Source of the DNA: Olivibacter domesticus
GTDB lineage: Bacteria; Bacteroidota; Bacteroidia; Sphingobacteriales; Sphingobacteriaceae
NCBI RefSeq assembly: GCF_900109575.1
Contig: NZ_FOAF01000001.1
Location: forward strand, 839,662-903,661
Length of the DNA: 64,000 nt
Direction of reading: 5' to 3'
Under the pieces are notes generated by a model, which worked only from the letters and a program-made list of their open reading frames with translations, was not told where the DNA came from and did not search any database. Shown here piece after piece: positions 39,375 through 46,950 of this stretch. Position numbers and translations under genes: made by a program. Every line of letters begins with the position of its first letter. Position 1 is the stretch's first letter.

Positions 39375-39460
39375 CGAGAGGCCTACGGCGTTCGAACCGG
39401 CCAACCCTTCTGTTCTCATCCCCGCTTAAATGACAAAAGCCCCACTTATTGTGAGGCTTT
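39375..39460 (-). repeat. Interspersed terminator-plus-tail repeat, copy C (behind tRNA-Lys)
   Basis: On the minus strand: terminator, then ATTTAAGCGGGGATGAGAAC, AGAAGGG, TTGGCCGGTTCGAACGCC and GTAGGCCTCTCG. This is the same order as copies A, B and D. Copy D at 46861 is nearly identical except in the middle and loop of the hairpin. Confidence 0.7.
39435..39460 (-). terminator. Terminator of tRNA-Lys copy 1
   Basis: AAAGCCTCAC / GTGGGGCTTT stem with an AATAA loop and a T-run TTTTG on the minus strand, 2 nt after the tRNA 3' end. Confidence 0.75.
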
Positions 39461-39461
39461 G

Positions 39462-39534
39462 TGATCCCGCTGGGATTCGAACCCAGGACCCATACATTAA
39501 AAGTGTATTGCTCTACCAGCTGAGCTACGGAATC
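39462..39534 (-). tRNA. tRNA-Lys (anticodon TTT), copy 1
   Basis: 73 nt cloverleaf on the minus strand: acceptor GATTCCG / CGGGATC with discriminator A, D-loop AGCTCAGCTGGTAGAGC, anticodon stem ATACA / TGTAT around CTTTTAA (anticodon TTT), and T-arm GGGTTCGAATCCC. CCA is not encoded. A promoter TTTG-N20-TACCTTTG (39631-39662 region) lies upstream. An identical gene is at 46951. Confidence 0.97.
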
Positions 39535-39847
39535 CTATCATTAAAATTCTAAAAATATATCTTTAGAATTAAATCCGGTTAACTTATTTTATTCAGAATT
39601 ATATTTTATTTCCTGAATTGTTAACGGGTGCAAAGGTATGTTTTTAATCTATTCATGCCAAATTTTAAGATAAAAAAAATAATGTTTTTTTATTGAAACC
39701 TATAAATCAGTCTTTTATTTTTCTTACTTATACCTTGCTACATTTCTATGTCGCATCTCCCCTTATAGAATGCCGTATTTCAGCCTTTTTATTTCGTACT
39801 TGAATGCGCAATTTTGTAAGTATGGTTCTCCATAAACATATCTTATT
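39535..39847. other. Intergenic region of about 310 nt upstream of tRNA-Lys
   Basis: Contains the tRNA promoter at 39631-39662 and a short inverted repeat ATTCTAAA / TTTAGAAT around 39546-39569. Nothing else is recognised, and the DinB gene reads away to the right. Confidence 0.4.
39631..39662 (-). promoter_or_regulatory. Promoter of tRNA-Lys copy 1 (TTTG N20 TACCTTTG)
   Basis: Minus-strand TTTG (CAAA at 39659-39662), a 20-nt spacer and TACCTTTG (CAAAGGTA at 39631-39638), an exact consensus pair, about 97 nt before the tRNA 5' end. Confidence 0.6.
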
Positions 39848-40363
39848 ATGAAAGCAGATAATATTATATTCGATTTTGATGAGTCAACTAAAAGACTCGA
39901 CGAAGCTCTAAACCGGTTTTCAGAGGAACAATTTAATATTGTTCCTTTTGATGAAAGTTGGACGCCGGGTCAAGTAGCAGAACATTTATCTATGTCTGAA
40001 GCGGGGATTCCGCAGCTATTGCTAGGCTCAGTAAGAGAAACTGAAAGAGCTATTGATGAAAAGGAAACAGAACTAGGTGCCATCTTTTTAGACTTTTCTA
40101 CGAAATTAAAGGCACCTGAATTTATAATACCAACAAATGAACCAAAGAAAAAACAAGAATTGATCAACAAACTTATTGATAATCGAAAGACTATCAGTGA
40201 ATTAATTAAAGAGCTGGATCTTTCCAAGACATGCACGAGTTTTCCCTTTCCCGAGGTTGGAGAACTTACACGTTTGGAATGGGTATACTTCATGATTGTT
40301 CATTCAAAAAGGCATGTGAATCAGTTGAATAATATTTTTCAATGTATGAAAGCGTTTAACTAA
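39848..40363 (+). CDS. DinB-superfamily protein
   Basis: 171 residues, a four-helix bundle with the DinB metal triad H46 (AEHLSM), H152 and H156 (VHSKRHVNQL). Relatives include nickel- or zinc-dependent thiol transferases (bacillithiol or similar) and proteins of unknown use; no assignment is made. It ends four bases inside the 3' end of the convergent LytTR gene. Confidence 0.85.
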   Translation: MKADNIIFDFDESTKRLDEALNRFSEEQFNIVPFDESWTPGQVAEHLSMSEAGIPQLLLGSVRETERAIDEKETELGAIFLDFSTKLKAPEFIIPTNEPKKKQELINKLIDNRKTISELIKELDLSKTCTSFPFPEVGELTRLEWVYFMIVHSKRHVNQLNNIFQCMKAFN

Positions 40364-41061
40364 CTGCGTTGAATTAAGTGGGCAATATTTTCTTTGTAAG
40401 ATGCGCTAACAGGTATTTCTTGGTGCCCAATACAGACAAAATCACGTTTCACAGTAGTAATTTTTTTTGCCGCAACCAAAAAAGACTTATGTGTTCTTAT
40501 AAATTGTGATGGTGGAAGTTTTTCTTCTATTGCTTTGATACTCATACGAGTCAGAATAGGTCGTTCGTTTGTAGAGAGATGTATTTTTATATAGTCTTTT
40601 AATCCTTCAATATAATTGATGTCGGCTATAATAATCTTTACAAGTGTATATTCAACGTTTACAAAGAAATCGGGATATTCTTCCGTTTCAATTGATTTAT
40701 TTTTCAATTGAAATAATTCATTAGCGCGACTGCATGCCTTCATGAACCGCTCAAAACTGAAGGGTTTTAAAAGATAGTCAACAACCTGTAAATTAAATCC
40801 TTCTAAAGCATATTCATTATAAGCTGTAACCAATATAACTAAAGGTGGTTTATCCAATGATTGCAGAAATTGCAGTCCACTTAGACGTGGCATCTGTACA
40901 TCCAAAAATATTAAATCAATGGATTCTTGCTGAACAATATCCCAGGCTTCGAGCGCATTTTTGCAACTTTTAACTAGGTACAAATAAGACAGTTGGCTAA
41001 TACTATCTTCCAACAGATCACGAACAAGCGATTCATCATCTACAATTAGGCAGCGCATCAT
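40360..41061 (-). CDS. LytTR-family response regulator
   Basis: 233 residues. Receiver with phosphoacceptor D54 in IDLIFLDVQMP, then a LytTR DNA-binding domain: KIIIADINYIEGLKDYIKI near 148-166, and RTHKSFLVAAKKI near 198. It overlaps the sensor-kinase gene by four bases (ATGA), so the two are coupled. It lies directly behind the two ATP-grasp ligase genes on the same strand and could control them. Confidence 0.94.
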   Translation of the reverse strand: MMRCLIVDDESLVRDLLEDSISQLSYLYLVKSCKNALEAWDIVQQESIDLIFLDVQMPRLSGLQFLQSLDKPPLVILVTAYNEYALEGFNLQVVDYLLKPFSFERFMKACSRANELFQLKNKSIETEEYPDFFVNVEYTLVKIIIADINYIEGLKDYIKIHLSTNERPILTRMSIKAIEEKLPPSQFIRTHKSFLVAAKKITTVKRDFVCIGHQEIPVSASYKENIAHLIQRS

Positions 41062-42101
41062 ACCAGATCTAAAATTAATATTATACGAAATAAATTGTCT
41101 TTATCTTTAATTTCCAAATTATAATGTTTGCTATATAGCAATTCAAGACGGGTTTTTACATTTGTTAATCCTATTCCTGAATCTTTGTCTTTATTTATAT
41201 CTAACTCCGCATCGTATTGATTAGAAACTTCAAAAGTTAATACATCGTCTTTCACGATTAACATGATATTAATCTGGGGAGCGTCTATCCAACCGACTCC
41301 ATGTTTAAATGCATTTTCGACGAAAGGAATGAGTAACATGGGTTCTATTTGGTGCTTCTTGATCTCTTCATTTCTGTGTATTGTATATTTAATATTCACT
41401 GCATCACCAAAGCGTAATTTTTGTAAAGCTATATAACTATTTAAATATTCAATTTCTTGTTGTAAAAACACTTTTCTGTTTTGGGAGTCATAAAGCATAT
41501 ATCGCATCAAATCTGAAAGCATAAGTAAGGAAGCTTCTAGTTTATCCGATTTTTTTCTCGCTAGTGAGACCAGATTAGTTAGCACATTGAAGAGAAAATG
41601 CGGATTAATTTGCGAGCGTAGAAATTTAAGTTCTGAAGCCAATTTTTCTGCTCGCTGCTCTTTTAACGATTTTTCCTGATTTATTTTATTAACAACTTTA
41701 CGATAAATAAAACTTGCAATAAAAATTCCAATAGAAGGAGGATAAATAAATTTGTATAAGGACACATTTTTGGCCACCGTGGGGAACCAATTAATTAACA
41801 TGGCGTGTTTCATCTGAAACGATAGCACCAAAAGGGCGATGACCGTTATAAAATAAAACCACCACCATTTAAGATTTAAAAATTTAGGATAGAGGTAATA
41901 AGCATTCGTATAAAAGATAAATACATGCACTACGCCCGTTAAAGTAAAGAAAAGCCCGGGTACAGGACCTATGTTAAAATCGGGTGGACTGGAAATATAA
42001 TATGGTAAAAATAAAACAATGCCCCATATGACGATATGGATACCAATAAAGATTGTCTTTAAGCTAAAAATAGACTTTCGTTGTGCCAAATTTGATACCA
42101 T
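41058..42101 (-). CDS. LytS-type sensor histidine kinase
   Basis: 347 residues from the ATG at 42101 (MVSNLAQRKSIFSLKTI); a start at 42164 is possible. Four membrane segments (about 14-135) have no clear periplasmic domain, as in 4-TM bacteroidal LytS-type sensors. A coiled-coil leads to the phospho-acceptor motif INPHFLFNVLTNLVSLA and an N box VENAFKHG with a C-terminal G box (DSGIGLTNVKTRL). It partners with the LytTR regulator at 40360. The gap from the MvdD-like gene is about 120 nt from this start. Confidence 0.92.
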   Translation of the reverse strand: MVSNLAQRKSIFSLKTIFIGIHIVIWGIVLFLPYYISSPPDFNIGPVPGLFFTLTGVVHVFIFYTNAYYLYPKFLNLKWWWFYFITVIALLVLSFQMKHAMLINWFPTVAKNVSLYKFIYPPSIGIFIASFIYRKVVNKINQEKSLKEQRAEKLASELKFLRSQINPHFLFNVLTNLVSLARKKSDKLEASLLMLSDLMRYMLYDSQNRKVFLQQEIEYLNSYIALQKLRFGDAVNIKYTIHRNEEIKKHQIEPMLLIPFVENAFKHGVGWIDAPQINIMLIVKDDVLTFEVSNQYDAELDINKDKDSGIGLTNVKTRLELLYSKHYNLEIKDKDNLFRIILILDLV

Positions 42102-42221
42102 CTCTTCGTTTATCACGTATAAAGCTATTAAATTATAGCTAATTCTTACAAGAGAGTAGACCAAATGATAAACTTAGACGACTAAACGATTAAGGATAGA
42201 TGCGAAATAATCATCCGGTTT

Positions 42222-43214
42222 TTATTCTCTCCGAAAAGTTAAGCCGAGAAGTACTTTGGCAATTTGTTCGGAAATAGCATTATTGCACAGCTTGTCGAGC
42301 CAAAAGTACTCACCTGCCGGATTTATTTCCAGAAAGTAGAACTTATTTTCAGGTGTAAGGATAAGATCGATAGCGCCATAGTTCAACTTGTACATATCCA
42401 TAAAAGAAAGCAATTGTTTCTCAACGTAAGAAGGCAAGTTATAGGGTTGCCATTCATTTACAAGACTAAGGCCTTCTTTGCGCCAATCTATTTGCGCATT
42501 AGGTTTCTTTTGAGAGTCGATACTAAAACTAAAAATCTTATCTCCTATTATTGTTACGCGTAATTCAAGTTTCTTTTCAAGTTTTTGCTGAAATACCATT
42601 GGACAAAATTGAAGGTTGTCAAACTCCTCAATATCCGTTGTGTCTATTTCATTAGTGAATACCACGTTTTCGTTACCGTCTTGATATATGGAGAAAGAGC
42701 TTTGCATTTTAGTAACAACAGCCCCATTGGCTTGCTTTATAAAAGCTTCTACTTCTTTTGGTGAATTACTGATGCAGGTGGATGGTATTGCTAAACCGCA
42801 GTTCACGGCAATCTTAAGCTGCTCTTCCTTACTATCTAATCTGCGATAAGTGCTAAAACGCTCCATTTGAAAGCATGGCAATGCTTCTATCATGCCATGT
42901 AATGTCCGTTTAATCTCTCCGGTTGTGGCCGCAAGGTATTGCTGATCTATTATTTTTTCAATGCCGTCTCCAATATGGTGACTTCTCCTGTACCATACGG
43001 CATATAGATTATCCAAATAGTGCTTTTCTCCATTATCCAGTATAATGCTCCACCTGTTATTTGTGAAAAGTGTGGTTAAATTTGTTTTCGTTGGATAGCT
43101 GTCTACATTAAAACGGATGACTTCACCTCCAAATGTTTGTATATAATTCGAAACATGTTTTATGCATTCATTATCTTTTGTATGCGTGATGATCAGTATT
43201 TTCTTGTTAGTCAT
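42222..43214 (-). CDS. ATP-grasp graspetide ligase, MvdD type (lactone forming)
   Basis: 330 residues from the ATG at 43214 (MTNKKILIITHTKDNECI), which overlaps the stop of the MvdC-like gene by four bases; a longer frame to 43295 is not used. The opening THTKDNECI with the RFNVDSYP segment is typical of MvdD/MdnC. ATP-grasp elements follow: VVTKMQSSFSIY, FQQKLEKKLELRVTIIG, and GAIDLILTPENKFYFLEINPAGEYFWLD. MvdD/MdnC proteins make two omega-ester bonds in the microviridin core. The Thr and Ser ester pair is encoded in the precursor at 44249. Confidence 0.92.
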   Translation of the reverse strand: MTNKKILIITHTKDNECIKHVSNYIQTFGGEVIRFNVDSYPTKTNLTTLFTNNRWSIILDNGEKHYLDNLYAVWYRRSHHIGDGIEKIIDQQYLAATTGEIKRTLHGMIEALPCFQMERFSTYRRLDSKEEQLKIAVNCGLAIPSTCISNSPKEVEAFIKQANGAVVTKMQSSFSIYQDGNENVVFTNEIDTTDIEEFDNLQFCPMVFQQKLEKKLELRVTIIGDKIFSFSIDSQKKPNAQIDWRKEGLSLVNEWQPYNLPSYVEKQLLSFMDMYKLNYGAIDLILTPENKFYFLEINPAGEYFWLDKLCNNAISEQIAKVLLGLTFRRE

Positions 43215-44179
43215 TTTGATTTTATACGTTTTGTCAACATTTCTGCGATAGCCTCTCCTATTGGGTAATTTAGATACTTTTGTAACATTCCCCACTCACC
43301 TTGGGGATTAACCTCCAAAAATATATAGTGACCATCAGTATTTTTTATCATATCAATAGCTCCGAAATGCAGCCCGAGGCTAGTCATCATTTTATGTATT
43401 TTAATTGTTATTGATGATGGCAGTTCGTAATGCTCCCATTTAAAAGATTTTCCTGTGGCAATTCGCCAATCTATCTTCTCATCGTCACTTGAAATTTTTC
43501 CAGTAAAGACCAACCCATCCACATAGGCAATTCTAAGTTCATATGCTTTCCTTATATATTCTTGAAAAATCATTGGACAATAGGCTAGCGTATCCAGTTG
43601 ATTTAAATCTGATTCAACCAACTTTGTAGTCGGGAAGAATGGGGTGTCTCCTTTCATGCTTTTAGATAAGGCCCCATGCAACTTCATAACAACTTCAGCA
43701 TTGCAAGATTTATAAAAATCACGGATGATGGTAGCGGAATTACTTACTAATGTTCTAGGGATATTTAGGCCAAAAGAATATGCTTTGTGTAATTGATGCA
43801 TCTTATCTCCTCCCGCCGTATGATCAGCTTGCATATCATTCATCCAAGGAATATGTTTAAGAGTATTTAAGAATATTTGGAGATACGTTTGATATTCTTT
43901 TACAAAAGTGGCCTTATAATCTGGATCAAGATTTTGTGGTGTTTTAAAACTCCATAATTTTCGATACCAAACCGCATGTATATCGGATGATTTTATGGTG
44001 TTTGAAAATCCTTTTAGCTCGTAGTTTTCAAATTTGCGGTTCTTTGAATAATTCATTTCATAGCCGATGGCAAATTCATCTGTGTTAAGTCTAAAAGATG
44101 GGAACCCCAGTTTAGTTAGATGTGCTTGAACAATGTCTATAGTATAAAAATCGTTGGAATGTGTAAGACAAAGGATCAT
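43211..44179 (-). CDS. ATP-grasp graspetide ligase, MvdC type (lactam forming)
   Basis: 322 residues. The start MILCLTHSNDFYTIDIVQAH and FRLNTDEF resemble MvdC/MdnB ligases. Seen: AVWYRKLW, VVMKLHGALS, FQEYIRKAYELRIAYVDG, and GAIDMIKNTDGHYIFLEVNP then QGEW, the metal/ATP grip. In microviridin synthesis the MvdC-type enzyme closes the omega-amide between Lys and Glu after the ester bonds. The assignment between C and D types is by similarity remembered from families, not a search. The gene is 69 nt after the precursor gene, with a palindrome between. Confidence 0.92.
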   Translation of the reverse strand: MILCLTHSNDFYTIDIVQAHLTKLGFPSFRLNTDEFAIGYEMNYSKNRKFENYELKGFSNTIKSSDIHAVWYRKLWSFKTPQNLDPDYKATFVKEYQTYLQIFLNTLKHIPWMNDMQADHTAGGDKMHQLHKAYSFGLNIPRTLVSNSATIIRDFYKSCNAEVVMKLHGALSKSMKGDTPFFPTTKLVESDLNQLDTLAYCPMIFQEYIRKAYELRIAYVDGLVFTGKISSDDEKIDWRIATGKSFKWEHYELPSSITIKIHKMMTSLGLHFGAIDMIKNTDGHYIFLEVNPQGEWGMLQKYLNYPIGEAIAEMLTKRIKSK

Positions 44180-44195
44180 ATTGGCAATTATGATA

Positions 44196-44221
44196 GCAAG
44201 AGGTTAATATTAACCTCTTGC
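44196..44221. promoter_or_regulatory. Palindrome between precursor and ligase genes
   Basis: GCAAGAGGTTAA and its exact reverse complement around a TA centre (26 nt, 12-bp arms). On the minus strand it is not followed by a T-run, so it may be a 3'-end stabiliser or a partial terminator that keeps precursor mRNA more abundant than ligase mRNA, or a dimeric regulator site. Confidence 0.55.
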
Positions 44222-44248
44222 TTATACTAAAACTTAAAGTGATAAGGC

Positions 44249-44428
44249 TTATAATAGCTCTTCATCACTGTCAGAAGGAAATTTTAACGTTACAGCTACA
44301 TCTTCTCCCTTGAGGTTGGATGTAGATGATTGTTGCGTACCATCTTGGTTTTTAGCATTTCTCTGATTTGTTTGGCCTTCTAAGAATTTGGCAAAGAAGG
44401 GCTGCTTCATTTGATTTTTAGTTTCCAT
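44249..44428 (-). CDS. Microviridin-type graspetide precursor peptide
   Basis: 59 residues starting METKNQMKQPFFAKFLEGQ. Residues 10-17 are PFFAKFLE, the leader helix motif (PFFARFLE type) that ligases recognise. Residues 47-57 read T-L-K-F-P-S-D-S-D-E-E, the TxKxPSDx(D/E)(D/E) core. By analogy to microviridin B, with an almost identical TLKYPSDWEE core, esters are predicted at T47-D53 and S52-D55 and an amide at K49-E56. The residue after Thr is Leu, the P1 position for elastase-like inhibition in that family. No obvious cleavage site (double Gly) precedes the core; LKGEDVAV does. Confidence 0.9.
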   Translation of the reverse strand: METKNQMKQPFFAKFLEGQTNQRNAKNQDGTQQSSTSNLKGEDVAVTLKFPSDSDEELL

Positions 44429-44571
44429 AACTGTTAGTAATTTAAGAATTAATAAATAGTAATACGCATTACTTTTATAACACGAGTTTAATTAGTTGAG
44501 CGCTACAATAATTATGGATTATTTTAAAAAAAAATTAAAATCCCTTCTATTTCGTTCTAATGAGAGATTTT

Positions 44572-44596
44572 TTCTGGTTCACATCCTAGCTTAAAT
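44572..44596 (-). repeat. Interspersed repeat fragment, copy E, at the LysR break
   Basis: Plus strand TTCTGGTTCACATCCTAGC, then TTAAAT, equals copy D (46903-46919) apart from one extra base and one substitution. It supplies the stop codon of the truncated LysR frame at 44591-44593. Confidence 0.65.
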
Positions 44597-44776
44597 CCAA
44601 ATTTCTGTGGGCACCATTTTTCGTGCAGAGCGGTCTAATTTATAACCTGTAAAGACTTCCAGCGAGTTCAAATGCAGGCTTAAGCCAGGTTGGGAAATAA
44701 ACAATTCCTGCGCTGCGGCAGAAAGCGTTCCTGTTTCATAAATTGCTTTAAAAGTTCGCAACCATTCCAAATCCAA
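44591..44776 (-). pseudogene. Truncated LysR-family regulator (helix-turn-helix only)
   Basis: 61 residues from a TTG at 44776 (LDLEWLRTFKAIYETGTL read as MDLEWLRTF). The LysR helix-turn-helix is intact (TLSAAAQELFISQPGLSLHLN), and homology runs to RKMVPTE, after which three junk residues and a stop follow. The effector-binding domain is missing. The cut falls at a copy of the interspersed repeat. It is divergent from the mdaB-type operon, which such a regulator would normally control, so this looks like a recent loss of regulation. Confidence 0.85.
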
Positions 44777-44880
44777 CCTTACTTCTATTATTTTTATGAT
44801 ACAAACATACAATTTAAGTTATTTTGATAATATAAAATTCTGATAGAACTTTGTACTATTAATTATCAAGACAATATAAT

Positions 44881-45492
44881 ATGAAGATATTTATTATTAA
44901 CGGCGGACAGGTTTTTGCGCATTCAGGTGGAACGTTCAACAATACGCTGACTGGATGGACAAAAAGTTTCTTCAAGAAAAACGGATTTAAATTACGTATC
45001 ACCAACATCAATGATGATTTTGATGCGATGGTAGAAGTGGAGAATTTTAAATGGGCTGATGTTATTATTTATCATACGCCTATTTGGTGGTTCCAGGTAC
45101 CGAATCGTTTGAAAAAATATATAGATGAAGTTTTCTCCGCCGGTCATCAAAACGGCATTTACAGGAGTGATGGGAGAAGCCGCAACAATCCCGACATCAA
45201 TTACGGAACAGGTGGATTAATGCAAGGTAAAAAATATATGGTTACCTCCACATGGAATGCACCCGATACAGCTTTCACATTGCCGGGAGAATTTTTCGAT
45301 CAGACCGCTGTAGACGATGGCATATTAGTTGGTTTCCATAAGATGAATCAGTTTGTCGGCATGGATAGAATTGATGGATTTCATTTTCACGATTTAGAAA
45401 AGAACGCAACACCAGAACGCGTCGATAACTATCATCGCGATTATTTGCAACATCTACAAGAGGCTTTCATTTTAGAAAAACATTTATCATGA
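44881..45492 (+). CDS. mdaB: NAD(P)H quinone reductase, MdaB/flavodoxin-like fold
   Basis: 203 residues. Flavodoxin-like: KIFIINGGQVFAHSGGTFN start, HTPIWWFQVPNRLKKYIDEV near 75, and TSTWNAPDTAFTLPGEFFD. These match MdaB, an FAD-dependent NADPH quinone reductase. Its stop overlaps the next start by four bases, and the next gene encodes a quinol monooxygenase, the same mdaB-ygiN order known from E. coli. The regulator gene opposite is broken. Confidence 0.92.
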   Translation: MKIFIINGGQVFAHSGGTFNNTLTGWTKSFFKKNGFKLRITNINDDFDAMVEVENFKWADVIIYHTPIWWFQVPNRLKKYIDEVFSAGHQNGIYRSDGRSRNNPDINYGTGGLMQGKKYMVTSTWNAPDTAFTLPGEFFDQTAVDDGILVGFHKMNQFVGMDRIDGFHFHDLEKNATPERVDNYHRDYLQHLQEAFILEKHLS

Positions 45493-45776
45493 ATATTTAT
45501 TTAACGGCAATTATTAAGACAAAGCCTGAACATTTTACTGAAGTATTAACCGTATTGCAAAATATGGTACAGGAAACCCGGAAAGAAGAGGCTTGTATTC
45601 AGTACGATTTACATCAGGAAAAGGAAGACGAGAACATATTTATTTTCCATGAAATCTGGAAAGATCAAGCTGGCTTGGATAGCCATAATCAACAGTCTTA
45701 CATTCTTGCATTCGGTCAATTAGCAAAAGAAAAACTACAAGAAACACCACAAATTTATCTCACTAATAAAATATAA
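45489..45776 (+). CDS. ygiN: Quinol monooxygenase, ABM domain (YgiN-like)
   Basis: 95 residues, one antibiotic-biosynthesis-monooxygenase domain (IYLTAIIKTKPEHFTEVL start, CIQYDLHQEKEDENIFIFHE near 37-56 and SYILAFGQLA). It forms a cofactor-free dimeric fold that oxidises quinols, completing a quinone redox cycle with MdaB. Coupled to mdaB by ATGA; the aldo/keto reductase gene follows 1 nt after its stop. Confidence 0.9.
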   Translation: MNIYLTAIIKTKPEHFTEVLTVLQNMVQETRKEEACIQYDLHQEKEDENIFIFHEIWKDQAGLDSHNQQSYILAFGQLAKEKLQETPQIYLTNKI

Positions 45777-45777
45777 A

Positions 45778-46761
45778 ATGGAATATAGCACATTAGGTAA
45801 CTCCGACTTAAAATTATCAGCTATCGCTTATGGAGCATTTGCCATAGGGGGCAATATGTGGGGCGGGAACGAACAAAAGGACAGTATCGATGCGGTAAAA
45901 GCTTCTATTGATAATGGGGTTACAACCCTTGATACGGCCCCGTTCTACGGTTTTGGATTGAGTGAAGAAATGATCGGGAAAGCCATTAAAGGATATGACC
46001 GAAGCAAGATTCAACTACTTACCAAATTCGGTTTGGTATGGGACGGCAGCAACAACGGAAAAGGCGAATTTTATTTTGATTCAGAAAACGCGGGTAAGAA
46101 GGTATCCGTGTATAAATACGCTTCAAAAGCCAATGTAATTAAAGAAGCAGAAGAAAGTTTGAGACGTTTAGGAACGGATTACATCGATCTTTTGCAAATT
46201 CATTGGCCCGATAACACAACGCCGATTGCTGAAACAATGGAGGCGTTGGGATTGTTGATTCAACAGGGAAAAATTCGTGCGGCAGGTGTAAGTAATTACA
46301 GTGTAGCACAAGTAATGGAAGCAAGAAAAACATTGGATATTTCGAGCAATCAAGTAAGTTACAGCATGCTCAATCGCAATATAGAATCAGATTTGGTGCC
46401 CTATGCAAAAAAAAATAACGTAGGAGTTATTGCATACAGCCCAATGGAAAGAGGCTTGCTTACGGGAAAATATTTTAAAGACGGAAAGTTGAAAGAAAAT
46501 GATCATAGAAATAGTTATTTCCAACAGTTCAATCTGGAAAAAGTAAACATATTTTTAGACACAATTGCTCCGATAGCCGATGCGAAAAAAGCTACTCTTT
46601 CTCAATTAGTATTGCGTTGGACAAACCTGCAACCCGCCGTTACGGTGGTTTTAGCGGGAACCAGGAATGCGGCACAAGCGGTAGCCAACGCGCAAGCGAT
46701 GGATATAAATATCACACAAGAAGAAATGCAAATGATAGCTAACGCGCTTTCAAAAATTTAA
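45778..46761 (+). CDS. Aldo/keto reductase
   Basis: 327 residues, a TIM barrel. Motifs: TLDTAPFYGFGLSEE with the catalytic Asp and Tyr near 51-56, LLTKFGL with Lys, LLQIHWPD with His, and the NADP-binding AGVSNYSV and ATLSQLVLRWTNLQPAVTVVLAGTRNAAQA. It reduces carbonyls with NADPH. As third gene of an operon with MdaB and YgiN-like proteins it suggests stress or quinone/aldehyde detoxification. Confidence 0.93.
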   Translation: MEYSTLGNSDLKLSAIAYGAFAIGGNMWGGNEQKDSIDAVKASIDNGVTTLDTAPFYGFGLSEEMIGKAIKGYDRSKIQLLTKFGLVWDGSNNGKGEFYFDSENAGKKVSVYKYASKANVIKEAEESLRRLGTDYIDLLQIHWPDNTTPIAETMEALGLLIQQGKIRAAGVSNYSVAQVMEARKTLDISSNQVSYSMLNRNIESDLVPYAKKNNVGVIAYSPMERGLLTGKYFKDGKLKENDHRNSYFQQFNLEKVNIFLDTIAPIADAKKATLSQLVLRWTNLQPAVTVVLAGTRNAAQAVANAQAMDINITQEEMQMIANALSKI

Positions 46762-46860
46762 GCAAACAACGATCACATTAACCAACTCGGCAATTTTATC
46801 AACTAGAACACAAGGGCTGGATAATACCCGTAATCACTCATACCCCATACTCTCAGGCAC

Positions 46861-46949
46861 TCGAGAAGCCTACGGCGTTCGAACCAACCCTACCCTTCTG
46901 TTCGCATCCTAGCTTAAATAACAAAAGCCCCAACTTATGTTGAGGCTTT
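46861..46949 (-). repeat. Interspersed terminator-plus-tail repeat, copy D (behind tRNA-Lys)
   Basis: Minus strand: terminator, ATTTAAGCTAGGATGCGAAC, AGAAGGGTAGGGTTGG, TTCGAACGCCGTAGGC, TTCTCG. Differences from copy C are few and in the hairpin they keep the pairing. Confidence 0.7.
46923..46949 (-). terminator. Terminator of tRNA-Lys copy 2
   Basis: AAAGCCTCAAC / GTTGGGGCTTT stem with an ATAA loop, T-run on the minus strand. Compared with copy 1 the stem is longer by one base pair and shows paired changes. Confidence 0.75.
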
Positions 46950-46950
46950 G

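Noticed and set aside
46861-46949. Tail GGTTCGAAC considered as a tRNA fragment or integration attL
   Set aside because: No cloverleaf can be formed, and no integrase gene is in the window; kept as a repeat family instead.
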